Origin: Ktedonobacteria bacterium
GTDB taxonomy: Bacteria > Chloroflexota > Ktedonobacteria > Ktedonobacterales > JACDGC01
Direction of reading: 5' to 3'
Length of the DNA: 64,000 nt
NCBI GenBank assembly: GCA_027459785.1
Contig: DAIDGU010000008.1
Coordinates: 1-64,000 of the forward strand
The notes below the pieces were generated by a model. That model did no database searches and was not told where the DNA came from. It saw nothing but the letters and a program-made list of their open reading frames with translations. Each line of letters starts with the position of its first letter. The stretch's first letter is position 1. A program made the translations under genes and the position numbers. This document shows, one piece after another, positions 24,969-34,896 of the stretch.

Positions 24969-27900
24969 CTACGGGCGATAGCCCAGCCGTGGCCGCTCCT
25001 TGGGTTCCGGCGTGGCGGGCGGGCGTTCGGCCAGCAGGCGCTGCGCCTCGGCGATGCCGCGCGCCAGTTGCGGATCGTCGCCGCGCGCGTAGTCTTGCGG
25101 CGTGTAGTCCACCTCAATCGTGGGATCGGTGCCGTAGTTCTCGACGCCCCAGCCGGCATCATTGAACCAGAAGCTGAACTCTGGTTGGGTGGTGAAGGTG
25201 CCATCGGCCAGCGGGATGTAGGGCGAAATGCCGATGACGCCGCCCCACGTGCGCTTGCCGATCAGCGGCCCCAGGTTCAGCATCTTCCAGGCGTGGCTGA
25301 AGATGTCGCCGTCCGAGCCCGCGTGCTCGTCGGTCAGCGCCACTAGTGGCCCACGCGGTGCCTCCGCGAAGTAGGATTGCGGCGGTCCCCATCGCTGAAA
25401 GTCGTAGCCCAGCCGTGGCCGCGCCAGCTTTTCCAGCAACAAACCCGAAACCATGCCACCGCCGTTCCAGCGCACGTCCACGATCAGCGCGTCGTGGTCA
25501 TATTCCGCCAGGTAGCTGCGGTGAAACTCAGCGTAGCCGTCCGCGCCCATGTCGGGGATGTGCAGGTAGCCGACGCGCCCGCCGGTGGCATCGTGGACGC
25601 GCTGGCGATTGCTTTCCACCCAGTCGCGGTAGCGCGCGGCGAATTCGCTGCCCAGCGCCCGCACGGTCACGGTGCGCCGTGCGCCGTTTTCGGTTGGATG
25701 GATCACCAGTTGCACCTCTTGCCCGGCCTGGTTCACCAGCAAGTGCGGCGGTCCCTGGGCGCGGCTGGTGGACTGGCCGTTGATCGCCGCCACCGCGTCG
25801 CCCACGCGCACGTTCACACCCGGAGCCAGCAGCGGCGAGGTGGCCTCGCGCTCCCACGGATCGCCGCGCACGATGCGCGTAATAATGTAGGTGCCAGTCG
25901 CGTCGTCAAAGCGATAGTCCGCGCCCAGGAATCCCTGGCGGTAGTTCGGGTGCGCGCGATATTCGCCGCCGATCTCGTAGGCGTGCGACGTACCCAATTC
26001 GCCCTGCATCTCCCAGATGAGGTCCGACAACTCGCTGCGCGTGGTGAGGCGCGCTACCAACGGCGCGTAACGGTCGTGCGCTGCGCGCCAGTCGATGCCG
26101 CTCATATCCGGCGTCCAGAATTGCTCGCGCTGCAAGCGCCAGGCTTCGTCGAACATCTGCCGCCATTCACTTTCGGGGCGCACGGCGACCTTGACGCGCT
26201 CCAGGTTCAACCAACCAGACTCGCGTCCGACCTTCTCGCTCTGCGGCGGCTTCTCGCCAGCCTTGATCACGCGCAGCCGGTCGCCAGCACGATAGAGCAA
26301 CATTTTGCCATCGGCGGTGACGGCGAAATCGCTCACCCCGTCGATGACGCGCTCTTGCTTGAACGTCTCGAAATTGTAGTAATCGACGCCCTTGTTCGCG
26401 GGCGGGATGGTGCCGAGCCATTCCTCGTCGCGGGTGCCGGTGACGGGATACGCAGCGAAGAGGACGCCGTCCTTCGTTCCCTGCACGCTGGCATAGCGCC
26501 CCTCGGCGACGGGGAAGGCGACGACGCGCGCCGTGATGCCGTCCAGATCGATCGGCAACGGCGGGGGCGTCACGGCCTCCTCGCTCGCGCCATTCGCCGC
26601 CTCGGCCTTCTTCTCCGCCGCGTCATCCGCCTTCTCCTCAGTTTTCTGCCCTGGCACGAAGGGCGAGGGGAGATCGGCGCGCAAGGTGATCAGGTAGGGC
26701 TTCATGCCGCGTGGGAAGCTATAGTCGAAGTGCAGCATATCTTGCACCGGATCGAAGGTGCGGGCGCTGATGAAATAGAGGTAGCGCCCGGCGGGATCGA
26801 AGGCCGGTCCGCTATCGCGCCGCACGGGGTCCGTCACCTGATATGTCGCGCCCGTCGCCACCTGGCAGAGCTTGATGGCCGTCTGTTGGGGATTGACGGC
26901 GAAGGCATAGGCCACCCAGGCGGCATCTGGCGACCAGGCGATGCCGGACATCACCACGTCCATCTCGCTGCGGCCAAAGTCGCTGCGGTCCAGCACGCGG
27001 GCGCTACCGGCGGCGACATCCACCAGGAGGATCTCGTTGCGGTGGTTGGCGATCAAGACCTGCTCGCCTTTGGGCGCGGCGCGCAGTTCGCGCACGTGGC
27101 CGATATCGAGATCCAGCACGTGTTCCGGCGCGGAGCCGTCCGCGCTGAAAACGGCCAGGCGCGGTTCGCTGCCATCATCGCGCGTCGCCACCAGCCGCTT
27201 GCCATCCGCCAGCCATGCGGCGAAGCGATAGCGCACGCCGTCCGCCGCGCCGTGCTGGATCACCGCGCCCTCGAAGTTCCCCATGCTGAACAGCTTGCCG
27301 CGCGTGGTCAGCGTCACGGCCTTGCCCGTGGGGTTGAGCGTGGCGTTATCGAGGAATTGCCCTGCGTTGACGAACTTGCGGGCGCGCTGGGCCTGCGAGC
27401 CAGCGAGATCCACCGCGACCTGGGTGACGGCATCTTGCGTGGGATCGAGCAGGAAAAGATCACCGCCGGCATGGAAAACGAGTCGCCGTCCGTCGCCGGT
27501 GAGGCCGCGCGCGTAATATTCGCGCTGTTGCGTGTGGCGGCGTAGGTCTTCACCAGCCGCCGTGCAGGACCACACATCGCCCATGCCCGCGTGATCAGAT
27601 ATAAAGTAGAGGCGGTCGCCCACCCAGCAGGGCGCTGCCAGGTTGCCGCGCAGTTGGCCCAGGAAGGGCCGGAACTCGCCGGAGCCGGTGGGATCGATCC
27701 ACAACTGGCCGGCGGTGCCACCGCGATAGCGTTTCCAGTTGGCCGGCTCGCCGATGTTGCGCCCCAGGACGACGGCACCATTCGGGCCGAAGGCGATGGC
27801 ATTGGCGATGCCGTAAGGCAGCGCGACGGCCTCGCCGCCCGTGGGCGCGACGGCGTTCAGCACGCGCCAGCGCGCCGAGGGTTGGCCGGCGGAAGTGGAA

Positions 27901-28208
27901 TAGATGATCATGCTGCCGTCGGGTCGCCAGCCGGCTACGGCGGCGCGGCTGCCCTGGAACGTCAGGCGTTCGGCGGGACCACCAGTAGCCGGCATCACGT
28001 AGACCTCGTCCGGCCCCTCGGCGGCGGCGACGAAGGCGATCTGCTGGCCGTCGGGCGCGAAGCGCGCCTGGGTGGCGGCGGCGACGCCGGCGGTCAGGCG
28101 CTCGGCCCGGCCACCCGTCGCTGGCACGCGCCACAGGTCATCCTCAGCGGTGAAAACGATGCTCTCCCCGAAGATCGTGGGAAAGCGAACATAGCCCGGA
28201 AATGGCAT
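24969..28208 (-). CDS. Tricorn protease homologue
   Basis: 1079 residues, close to the usual length. ATG 28208 has GGGAGG upstream and starts a clear first propeller blade (MPFPGYVRFPTIFGESIVF). The N-terminal two-thirds form six- and seven-bladed propellers (repeats of the SPDAAWVAYAF kind). A Glu/Ala-rich linker (KTEEKADDAAEKKAEA) lies before a C1 domain, a PDZ domain (VRVGDAVAAINGQST) and the S41-type catalytic core. Probable catalytic residues are His in LGTSHAYE, Ser-Asp in HAGSDGDIF, and Glu in VENYGTDP. Tricorn trims oligopeptides from larger proteases. It is alone in its transcription unit. Confidence 0.92.
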   Translation of the reverse strand: MPFPGYVRFPTIFGESIVFTAEDDLWRVPATGGRAERLTAGVAAATQARFAPDGQQIAFVAAAEGPDEVYVMPATGGPAERLTFQGSRAAVAGWRPDGSMIIYSTSAGQPSARWRVLNAVAPTGGEAVALPYGIANAIAFGPNGAVVLGRNIGEPANWKRYRGGTAGQLWIDPTGSGEFRPFLGQLRGNLAAPCWVGDRLYFISDHAGMGDVWSCTAAGEDLRRHTQQREYYARGLTGDGRRLVFHAGGDLFLLDPTQDAVTQVAVDLAGSQAQRARKFVNAGQFLDNATLNPTGKAVTLTTRGKLFSMGNFEGAVIQHGAADGVRYRFAAWLADGKRLVATRDDGSEPRLAVFSADGSAPEHVLDLDIGHVRELRAAPKGEQVLIANHRNEILLVDVAAGSARVLDRSDFGRSEMDVVMSGIAWSPDAAWVAYAFAVNPQQTAIKLCQVATGATYQVTDPVRRDSGPAFDPAGRYLYFISARTFDPVQDMLHFDYSFPRGMKPYLITLRADLPSPFVPGQKTEEKADDAAEKKAEAANGASEEAVTPPPLPIDLDGITARVVAFPVAEGRYASVQGTKDGVLFAAYPVTGTRDEEWLGTIPPANKGVDYYNFETFKQERVIDGVSDFAVTADGKMLLYRAGDRLRVIKAGEKPPQSEKVGRESGWLNLERVKVAVRPESEWRQMFDEAWRLQREQFWTPDMSGIDWRAAHDRYAPLVARLTTRSELSDLIWEMQGELGTSHAYEIGGEYRAHPNYRQGFLGADYRFDDATGTYIITRIVRGDPWEREATSPLLAPGVNVRVGDAVAAINGQSTSRAQGPPHLLVNQAGQEVQLVIHPTENGARRTVTVRALGSEFAARYRDWVESNRQRVHDATGGRVGYLHIPDMGADGYAEFHRSYLAEYDHDALIVDVRWNGGGMVSGLLLEKLARPRLGYDFQRWGPPQSYFAEAPRGPLVALTDEHAGSDGDIFSHAWKMLNLGPLIGKRTWGGVIGISPYIPLADGTFTTQPEFSFWFNDAGWGVENYGTDPTIEVDYTPQDYARGDDPQLARGIAEAQRLLAERPPATPEPKERPRLGYRP

Positions 28209-28456
28209 GCGTGTGATCCTCCCGTATCGTACGCCACCCACGTGCAAGGTGGCCATTATGGTAGCAATGGCAGAGCAATCTGATGTCACTGTACCCGCTC
28301 GGCGGCCCGGTGTCAAACCAGACTGTTGCGAAATGGACGACGTGCTGCGGTGCCGGCGGGCGTGCTTTCGGGCATGGAATGTGCCGCAACGTATCGTGCA
28401 ATGTTGAGGTGGGGTGCGGCGTCATGCGCCTGCCCAGAGAGTGAGGTAGCCCAGGC

Positions 28457-30838
28457 ATGCAGGAGACACGCGACAGTATCACGGATATCTGGGGCGCGCG
28501 CACACCGTATCGCAGCGAGTGGCCGACGCGGGTGGATGAGCGGGTCACGGAGACGCCGGACCATTGGGTGCAAGCGGCATGTGTGCTTTGCTCCAATGGT
28601 TGCGGCATGGATATCGGCGTTAAAGATGGGCGCATCGTCGGCGTGCGCGGGCGCGCGGTGGATGCCGTGAATCACGGGCGGCTCGGCCCAAAGGGGCTGC
28701 ATGGCTGGGAAGCGAATAACAGCCCGGATCGCCTGACGCAGCCGCTCATCCGCCGTGACGGCACGCTCACGCCGGCCTCTTGGGACGAAGCGATGGACCT
28801 CATCGTGCAACGCTCGCGGGCGATCATCGATCAGCACACGGCGGGTGCGATTGGGTTCTATACCAGTGGCCAGCTCTTTCACGAGGAATATTACACCCTC
28901 AGCCTGATCGGCAAAGGTGGCCTGGGGACGCCGCACATGGACGGCAACACGCGCCTCTGCACGGCCACGGCGGCGGCGGCGCTGAAAGAGTCGTTTGGCT
29001 CCGACGGCCAGATGGGGTCGTATACCGACCTTGATATCACGGATACGATCTTGCATGTCGGGCATAATATCGCCTCGCAGCAGACGGTTTTGTGGATGCG
29101 CATCCTGGATCGGCGGGCCGGTCCCCAGCCGCCGCGCCTGGTCGTCATCGATCCGCGCGACACCTTCACGGCGCAGGCTGCCGATGTGCATCTGAAACCC
29201 ATCGTCGGCACCAACGTGGCGCTGCTCAACGGGTTACTGCACCTGATCATCGCGGCGGGGGCCATCGATCAGGAGTTCATCGCGGCCCACACGCTGGGGT
29301 ACGAAGAACTGCGCGCCACCGTCGCGCCCTGGACGCCGGAGCGCGTGGCGCAGGTGACGGGCGTGCCGGAGGCCGACCTGCGCGCCGCCGCCGATATCCT
29401 CGTCTCGGCCAAAACGCTCGTCTCCACCATCTTGCAGGGTGTCTATCAGTCGAATCAGGCCACCGCCGCCGCCGTGCAGGTCAATAACATCCATCTGATT
29501 CGCGGCCTGGTAGTGAAACCCGGTTGTGGCATCTTACAGATGAATGGCCAGCCGACCGCACAGAATACGCGCGAGAGCGGCGCGGATGGTGATATGCCCG
29601 GCTTCCGCAACTGGGGCAATCCCGACCATATCGCTGAACTGGCCCGCCTGTGGAACGTGGATATCAACATCATTCCCCATTGGAGTCCGCCGACCCACGC
29701 GATGCAGATCTTCCGCTATGCCGAGCAGGGATCGATCAAAATGCTCTGGATCAGCGCCACCAATCCAGCCGTGTCGATGCCCGATCTACCGCGTATCCGC
29801 CAGATTCTGGGGCATCCCGACCTGTTCGTCATCGTGCAAGATGCATTCTTGACCGAGACGACGCGCCTGGCGGACGTGGTGTTGCCAGCGGCGATCTGGG
29901 GCGAGAAAACCGGCACGATGACCAATGCCGGACGCACCGTGCATCTTTCGCTCAAAGCCGTCGAGCCGCCCGGCGCGGCGAAAGCGGACCTCGATATCTT
30001 CCTCGACTACGCCCGGCGCATGGATTTCCGCGATAAAGACGGCGCGCCGCTCGTCAAGTGGCACGATGCGGAGGGGGCATTCGAGGCGTGGAAGGAGTGT
30101 TCGCGTGGGCGTCCGTGTGATTATACGGGCCTGAGCTATGCCAAGCTGACCGGTGATTCGGGCATCATGTGGCCCTGCAACGAGCGCTATCCCGAAGGCA
30201 CGCCACACCTGTATACCGACTACCATTTCGCCACGGATCCCGATTATTGTGAGTCGTATGGTCAGGATCTGGATACGGGCGCTTCGCTCTCCGCCAGCGA
30301 ATATCGCGCCTTGCAGCCGAACGGGCGGGCGTTCATCAAAGCCGCCGAATATCTGCCGCCCAGCGAGATACCAGATGACGAGTATCCCCTGTGGCTGACG
30401 ACGGGCCGGCTGGTTTACCACTTCCATACGCGCACGAAGACGGGGCGCTCAGCGGACCTCTGCGCGGCTGCGCCGGATGCGTTCGTGCAGATACACGCCG
30501 AGGATGCCGCGCGCCTGGGCATTCAGGCAGGCGACATGGTGCAGGTGGAGTCGCGGCGGGGGATGGCACAGGCACCGGCGCGCATCGGCGACATCATTCC
30601 CGGCACCGTCTTCATGCCGTTCCACTACGGTATGTGGGATTCACCGGACGGGCGTCCCCGCGCCGCCAACGAGCTGACGTTGGATGAATGGGATCCCGTG
30701 AGTAAACAGCCGCACTTCAAATATAGCGCCGTGCGGGTCTTCAAGCTAGCGGACCCGCCAGCCGGCGAGGATCGCGCCGCCGCTGCGCAGGCGGCTGCCC
30801 CCGTCGCGCCCGATGCGCCGCCGAACAAGAAGTCATGA
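28457..30838 (+). CDS. Molybdopterin oxidoreductase (nitrate reductase/formate dehydrogenase family)
   Basis: 793 residues with GAGGT upstream. The N-terminus carries a Fe-S motif, CVLCSNGCGMDI, but the expected fourth Cys (usually RLCPKG) reads RLGPKG. The molybdenum ligand is a Cys (TRLCTATAAAALKESFG). Bis-MGD-binding segments follow (GPQPPRLVVIDPRDT, LWISATNPAVSMP, DVVLPAAIWGEKTGTMTNAGR), and the C-terminal Molydop_binding domain is present (LTTGRLVYHFHTRTKT). No Tat signal is seen, so it is cytoplasmic. It resembles assimilatory nitrate reductase most, but the substrate is not proven. A small helical gene follows 36 bases later. Confidence 0.82.
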   Translation: MQETRDSITDIWGARTPYRSEWPTRVDERVTETPDHWVQAACVLCSNGCGMDIGVKDGRIVGVRGRAVDAVNHGRLGPKGLHGWEANNSPDRLTQPLIRRDGTLTPASWDEAMDLIVQRSRAIIDQHTAGAIGFYTSGQLFHEEYYTLSLIGKGGLGTPHMDGNTRLCTATAAAALKESFGSDGQMGSYTDLDITDTILHVGHNIASQQTVLWMRILDRRAGPQPPRLVVIDPRDTFTAQAADVHLKPIVGTNVALLNGLLHLIIAAGAIDQEFIAAHTLGYEELRATVAPWTPERVAQVTGVPEADLRAAADILVSAKTLVSTILQGVYQSNQATAAAVQVNNIHLIRGLVVKPGCGILQMNGQPTAQNTRESGADGDMPGFRNWGNPDHIAELARLWNVDINIIPHWSPPTHAMQIFRYAEQGSIKMLWISATNPAVSMPDLPRIRQILGHPDLFVIVQDAFLTETTRLADVVLPAAIWGEKTGTMTNAGRTVHLSLKAVEPPGAAKADLDIFLDYARRMDFRDKDGAPLVKWHDAEGAFEAWKECSRGRPCDYTGLSYAKLTGDSGIMWPCNERYPEGTPHLYTDYHFATDPDYCESYGQDLDTGASLSASEYRALQPNGRAFIKAAEYLPPSEIPDDEYPLWLTTGRLVYHFHTRTKTGRSADLCAAAPDAFVQIHAEDAARLGIQAGDMVQVESRRGMAQAPARIGDIIPGTVFMPFHYGMWDSPDGRPRAANELTLDEWDPVSKQPHFKYSAVRVFKLADPPAGEDRAAAAQAAAPVAPDAPPNKKS

Positions 30839-30874
30839 CACACAAGCGATCATGACCGGAAAGGAACCATCCCG

Positions 30875-31333
30875 ATGCACCTGGGCAATTATCTCGCGCT
30901 GCTCACGGGCAGCGAAACCGCGCTGGCCGAAGCGTTCGCCACGATCCGCGACCACCACCGCGATGAACCGGATATCGGCTACACCTGTTGGCTGCTGGGA
31001 ACGTGGTCACAAGCACACGTGCAAGCGCTCGCGCCCAGCGTGGCGCGTTACCAGGCCCAGAAAAGCGCGGAGCCGGAGCGGCTGATGCAGACGCTGTTTG
31101 CGGGACCCCGCACCGGCAGCCTCGCCTTGATGCGCGATCTGCAAGATGTGTGGTTGCTGGCGAATCAGGTTGATCTGTGCTGGAACGTTATCACCCAGGC
31201 GGCCCAAGCCCTGCGCGACAGCGAACTGGAAGCACTCTATCGCCGCTGCCAACCGCAAACCCAGCGCCAAATAGCATGGCTGCTCTCGCGTATCAAGCAG
31301 GCCGCACCCCAGGCGTTGGTCGTCGCGGCGTGA
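30875..31333 (+). CDS. Small helical protein paired with the molybdoenzyme
   Basis: 152 residues from ATG 30875, after AAAGGAA. All-helical: NYLALLTGSETALAEAFATIRDHHRDEPDI, a TCWLLGTWSQAHVQAL segment and a long final helix. The His/Glu/Asp pattern in the first half hints at a ferritin-like or hemerythrin-like bundle but is not convincing. The 36-base gap suggests co-transcription with the molybdoenzyme, so it may be an assembly partner or small subunit. Unknown function. Confidence 0.6.
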   Translation: MHLGNYLALLTGSETALAEAFATIRDHHRDEPDIGYTCWLLGTWSQAHVQALAPSVARYQAQKSAEPERLMQTLFAGPRTGSLALMRDLQDVWLLANQVDLCWNVITQAAQALRDSELEALYRRCQPQTQRQIAWLLSRIKQAAPQALVVAA

Positions 31334-32168
31334 ACGAGCGGGCGAGCGCGCCCCATGCGCTCGCCGCTATATTGTTACTACCCATCGCTCGCTAACCACT
31401 TCAACGTCCCGCATACTCAGTACGTCGGGCGCTAGCCATGCACCGCCCGCTGCATAGTATCTCGCCTGTCAGACTATCGCCAGTATTTTCGTCAGTATTT
31501 TTCGCCAGTATTTAATGTAGAGAAACCATATTTAGTTTGTGCATCAACTACATCATGAGACCAGTCCAGGAGAGGACATTTTACAATATAATTGTATCTA
31601 CATCGTTTTTCTGATCGAATAGAGTGTATAGGCAACTATCGTCATTCTCGTCCCCGAAGTACATTGTCCGTCTCCTCGTCATTGGGCGACAAGCAACAAG
31701 CCTACCAAAGCGCATCACCACCACAGCAGGCGTATCGTGATAGCTAGATGATAGTCGCGTCATCTTGTGTTAATCTGTTGCTTCAGGCAATTATCCCCTC
31801 ATGCACCACACCTTGTGTTTATAGCCCCTGCTTCTGGCAAAGCACGGCTATGCTTGGGTTTGCCATTCTGTCAAATGGCCGAGCCGGCTGCACTGGCTGA
31901 GGAACTTATGGTTTATAGCCCATTCGGACTAGAATTACTAGCCATTTTGTCAATGGTTTCGGGTTGCCCTTGACATCGGTTGCGCGATTGTGTCTAAAAT
32001 CCCTCCTTGTGCGGAGCATGTCCTGGCACGCCTGTTCAACTTCGTCCCGCTCCGCATCGAAAAATCCTGGCTGTGACAGGCGTGAAAGGCCATCAACGGC
32101 GCTTAGGACGAGCACCTGGCCGCAGAAGGAGCGCACCGCGCGACAAGACGACCGTGGTGGATGCGTTG
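31334..32168. other. Long AT-richer intergenic region
   Basis: About 835 bases without a credible gene. It holds three direct copies of CG(C/T)CAGTATTT near 31478-31512, and two related 16-18 base stretches (TGCCATTCTGTCAAATGG near 31860 and AGCCATTTTGTCAATGG near 31940), suggesting a local duplication. Open frames here lack ribosome sites and normal codon use. Base composition differs from the flanks, so it may be old inserted DNA. Confidence 0.5.
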
Positions 32169-32181
32169 TGGTTGGAGGTTT

Positions 32182-32943
32182 ATGGTCATGTCATTTTTGC
32201 AAACTAGCACTCAGGTGCGCCGAACGGTGCAGGGCGTGGTGGCCGCGTTAGCGGTCCTGGGCGCGCTCCTGGCTACCACCAGTCCGGCACAGGCGGCGAC
32301 CGCCGCGCCTGGTGCTTGCAGCAGTTATACCGTCCAGTCGGGCGATTATTTGTCGGCCATCGCCAGTCAGGCAGGGTTGTCCTCTTGGCAAGGCATCGCT
32401 GATGTCAATCATCTGGCGAATCCCAATCTGCTCGTCCCTGGGCAACAGTTGGCCCTGTGTGGCGCGACGAGTGCGGTGGTCAATGCTGGTACGGCGCAGG
32501 TGAGCGCCAGCCAGCAATATTCAGCGGCAGATACCGACTGGGCGAAGGAGCCGTGCCGCTCGACGACGTATACAACCGGCCCCATCTACATGTGGAAAGT
32601 TCCGCCGGGTTGCTATGCGGGCGTGTATTGGATCAACGCCAACAATTACGTCAGCCGGCCTGGGTTCGGCTGGTGCAACTGGTGGCCGGAGGTGCTGCAC
32701 CCCAACCGCCCGAACATCCTGGACGGCGTGCGCCACAGTACGCCGATCCCCGGCGCGGTAGCCGTCTTCGCGCCTGGTGAGCAGGGTGCCAGCTCGGCGG
32801 GACATTACGGCGAGGTCGTCGCCGTCCTTGGCAACGGCTGGATTCTCATCTCGGAGATGAATAACACCTGGCGGGGCGCGGGCTTCGGTCGGGTGAACTA
32901 TCGTTACGTCCAGGAAGATGCCGGCGTAACGTATATCTATTAG
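32182..32943 (+). CDS. Secreted LysM - CHAP cell-wall hydrolase
   Basis: 253 residues from ATG 32182 (TTGGAGG upstream; ATG 32188 also possible). The signal peptide ends at PAQAA. A LysM domain follows at about 50-95 (YTVQSGDYLSAIASQAG, IADVNHLANPNLLVPGQQL). The C-terminal half is a CHAP amidase/endopeptidase: catalytic Cys in FGWCNWW, a TPIPGAVAVF strand, and His in GHYGEVVAV. LysM targets the protein to peptidoglycan. It stands alone; a likely housekeeping or growth-associated wall hydrolase. Confidence 0.85.
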   Translation: MVMSFLQTSTQVRRTVQGVVAALAVLGALLATTSPAQAATAAPGACSSYTVQSGDYLSAIASQAGLSSWQGIADVNHLANPNLLVPGQQLALCGATSAVVNAGTAQVSASQQYSAADTDWAKEPCRSTTYTTGPIYMWKVPPGCYAGVYWINANNYVSRPGFGWCNWWPEVLHPNRPNILDGVRHSTPIPGAVAVFAPGEQGASSAGHYGEVVAVLGNGWILISEMNNTWRGAGFGRVNYRYVQEDAGVTYIY

Positions 32944-33168
32944 GCTAGGGCATTTGTCCTAGGATTGCACGCCATCCTTGGCACCATGTCAGGGATGGCC
33001 ACCAGGGCCGGCGGTTGAGACCGCGCCTGTGGTGATGGGCTGCTTTACGGGGTTGGAGGCGCGCTGCGAGGGGCGACCGCGTGTGGTTGGCGCGGACAAT
33101 GGGTGTGGGGATGTCGCCCCCGGCGCAGGCGGATGGTGAATGAGGCAGTCCAACGCTACAAGCGCGAT

Positions 33169-33213
33169 CTCAGCCGCTGGCCATTAGCCCTTTTGGGCCG
33201 GTCAGCGGTTGAG
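33169..33213 (+). terminator. Strong stem-loop upstream of the 33293 gene
   Basis: CTCAGCCGCTGGCC (33169-33182) pairs with GGTCAGCGGTTGAG (33200-33213), with an inner GCCC/GGGC stem. There is no T-run, so it may be a leader structure rather than a terminator. The rest of the 32944-33292 gap shows no gene. Confidence 0.5.
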
Positions 33214-33292
33214 GTTGCATTCACGGCACGCCGTGTGATACAGTTTTGACGTAATCGTTGCGTCATTCAGCACCGTGCAAGGGGAGTGTGAC

Positions 33293-33541
33293 ATGGGACT
33301 CATCGGCTCGTTCTTCCGCCTCGTGATCGGCATCGTTTTCTTCGTCGCCATCATCATCTTGGGCGCAGTCTTCGCCCCGCAGTTGATTCAGGCGTTCGGC
33401 CAGTTGCCCGGTACCCTCACCGTCGGCTCCGGCAATACCGCCGTGCAGATCCCGATTCTGGCGAGCATCGTCGCCAGCCTGATATTGACCGTCATCGTCA
33501 ACCTCGTCGCGCTGCCTTTCCGCAACCGCTCGGCGGAATAA
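33293..33541 (+). CDS. Small two-helix membrane protein
   Basis: 82 residues from ATG 33293 with AAGGGGAG upstream. Two hydrophobic helices (about 8-28 and 55-75) are separated by a polar loop. The stop is followed after 5 bases by queA, so they are probably one operon. Function unknown. Confidence 0.6.
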   Translation: MGLIGSFFRLVIGIVFFVAIIILGAVFAPQLIQAFGQLPGTLTVGSGNTAVQIPILASIVASLILTVIVNLVALPFRNRSAE

Positions 33542-33546
33542 CGGGC

Positions 33547-34632
33547 GTGAATGCGCATGATGGGGAGTCGGCTGGACTTGACCTCAACGCCGTCGCTGCC
33601 TATGACTACCATCTGCCGCCGGAGTTGATCGCCCAGACGCCAGCGGAGCCGCGCGATAGTTCACGCCTGCTGGTGCTGAACCGCGCGACAGGCGCGATCA
33701 CGCATAGCGTCTTCCGCGATATCGGCACGTTCCTGCGGCCCGGCGATCTGCTGGTGGCGAATGAGAGCCGCGTGTTGCCGGCCCGGTTGCATGGGCGCAA
33801 AGCGGCGACCGGCGCGGCGGTCGAGATCCTGCTGCTGGCCCCGCGCCCGGAGCTTGGCCCGACCGTGTGGGCGACGCTGGTGAAACCCGGCAAGCGCGTG
33901 CGCCCCGGCCACCGCATCGACTTCCCCGCCGACCTCAGTGCGCTGGTCCTGGAGCCGACCGACGCGGGCGGGCGATTGGTGCGCTTCCTGGCCACTGAGC
34001 AGGCCGATCCTGCGGCGATCACCGCCGCATTCCGCCAGATCGGCGAGATGCCCCTCCCGCCCTATATCCGCGCCCGGCTCAGTGATCCCGAACGCTACCA
34101 GACGGTCTATAGCCACACCGAAGGTTCCGCTGCCGCCCCCACGGCAGGCTTGCACTTCACACCCGACCTTATCGCGCGCCTGGCCGCGCAGGGCATCCCA
34201 TTGGTCCATGTGACGCTGCACGTGGGACTGGACACGTTCCGGCCTGTCGAGGTGGCCGACCTGCGCCAACACCATATGCACAGCGAGGCCATCACGCTCA
34301 GCCAGCCTACTGCCGATGCGATCAACGCCACGCGGGCGGCGGGCGGGCGCGTCGTCGCCGTCGGCACCACCACCGTGCGCACGCTGGAAGCCGTGGCCGC
34401 GCAAGGGTTGCCCCTACAACCATTCGCCGGGCGTACGGATATCTTCATCACCCCCGGCTTCCCCTTCCGCTTGACCGACGCGCTCATCACCAACTTCCAC
34501 CTACCCAAATCCACCTTGCTGGCGATGATCAGCGCCTTTGCGGGCCGCGAGCGTGTGCTGGCAGCGTACCAGGCGGCTATAACGCAGGGCTACCGCTTCT
34601 ATAGCTTCGGCGACGCCATGCTGATCATATAG
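33547..34632 (+). CDS. queA: tRNA queuosine: SAM-tRNA ribosyltransferase-isomerase
   Basis: 361 residues, GTG start. QueA transfers and rearranges the ribosyl group of SAM onto preQ1 in tRNA anticodons to give epoxyqueuosine. Family sequences are clear: YHLPPELIAQTPAEPRDSSRLLV, the RVLPARLHG loop, YQTVYS, AAPTAGLHFT, HVGLDTFRPV, VGTTTVRTLE and NFHLPKSTLLAM. Length is normal. No other queuosine gene lies in this window. Confidence 0.95.
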   Translation: MNAHDGESAGLDLNAVAAYDYHLPPELIAQTPAEPRDSSRLLVLNRATGAITHSVFRDIGTFLRPGDLLVANESRVLPARLHGRKAATGAAVEILLLAPRPELGPTVWATLVKPGKRVRPGHRIDFPADLSALVLEPTDAGGRLVRFLATEQADPAAITAAFRQIGEMPLPPYIRARLSDPERYQTVYSHTEGSAAAPTAGLHFTPDLIARLAAQGIPLVHVTLHVGLDTFRPVEVADLRQHHMHSEAITLSQPTADAINATRAAGGRVVAVGTTTVRTLEAVAAQGLPLQPFAGRTDIFITPGFPFRLTDALITNFHLPKSTLLAMISAFAGRERVLAAYQAAITQGYRFYSFGDAMLII

Positions 34633-34839
34633 ACGGTTCATGGTGCAGCGATCATGCGCCGTCATCTTCGCGGCATTCATCATCCTGACCCAGTTCGGCA
34701 CGCTCGTGTAGCCTCACATTCCCGCCCTCGGCATCCTCATTTGCGTGCTGGCGGTCGGCAGCACCGCGCTGCAACGCTACAATTGGAGTCGGAGCCGGCA
34801 GCCGCAGGCGTAACTATCTCACATCCCGGCATCATCTCC

Positions 34840-34868
34840 TTGACCGCCCGCGCGACCTCTGTTATCCT
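34840..34868 (+). promoter_or_regulatory. Promoter for the CHAP/propeller gene
   Basis: TTGACC at 34840-34845 and TATCCT at 34863-34868, spacing 17. Transcription would start about 20 bases before GTG 34897, which supports that start over the long upstream extension of the frame. Confidence 0.65.
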
Positions 34869-34896
34869 GGGTACGCTAAGGAGAGTAGATCAGGCC

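Noticed and set aside
25377-27545. 722-codon open frame opposite the tricorn gene
   Set aside because: GC-rich third positions keep the opposite strand open. The tricorn frame has propellers, a PDZ domain and catalytic residues; this one has none.
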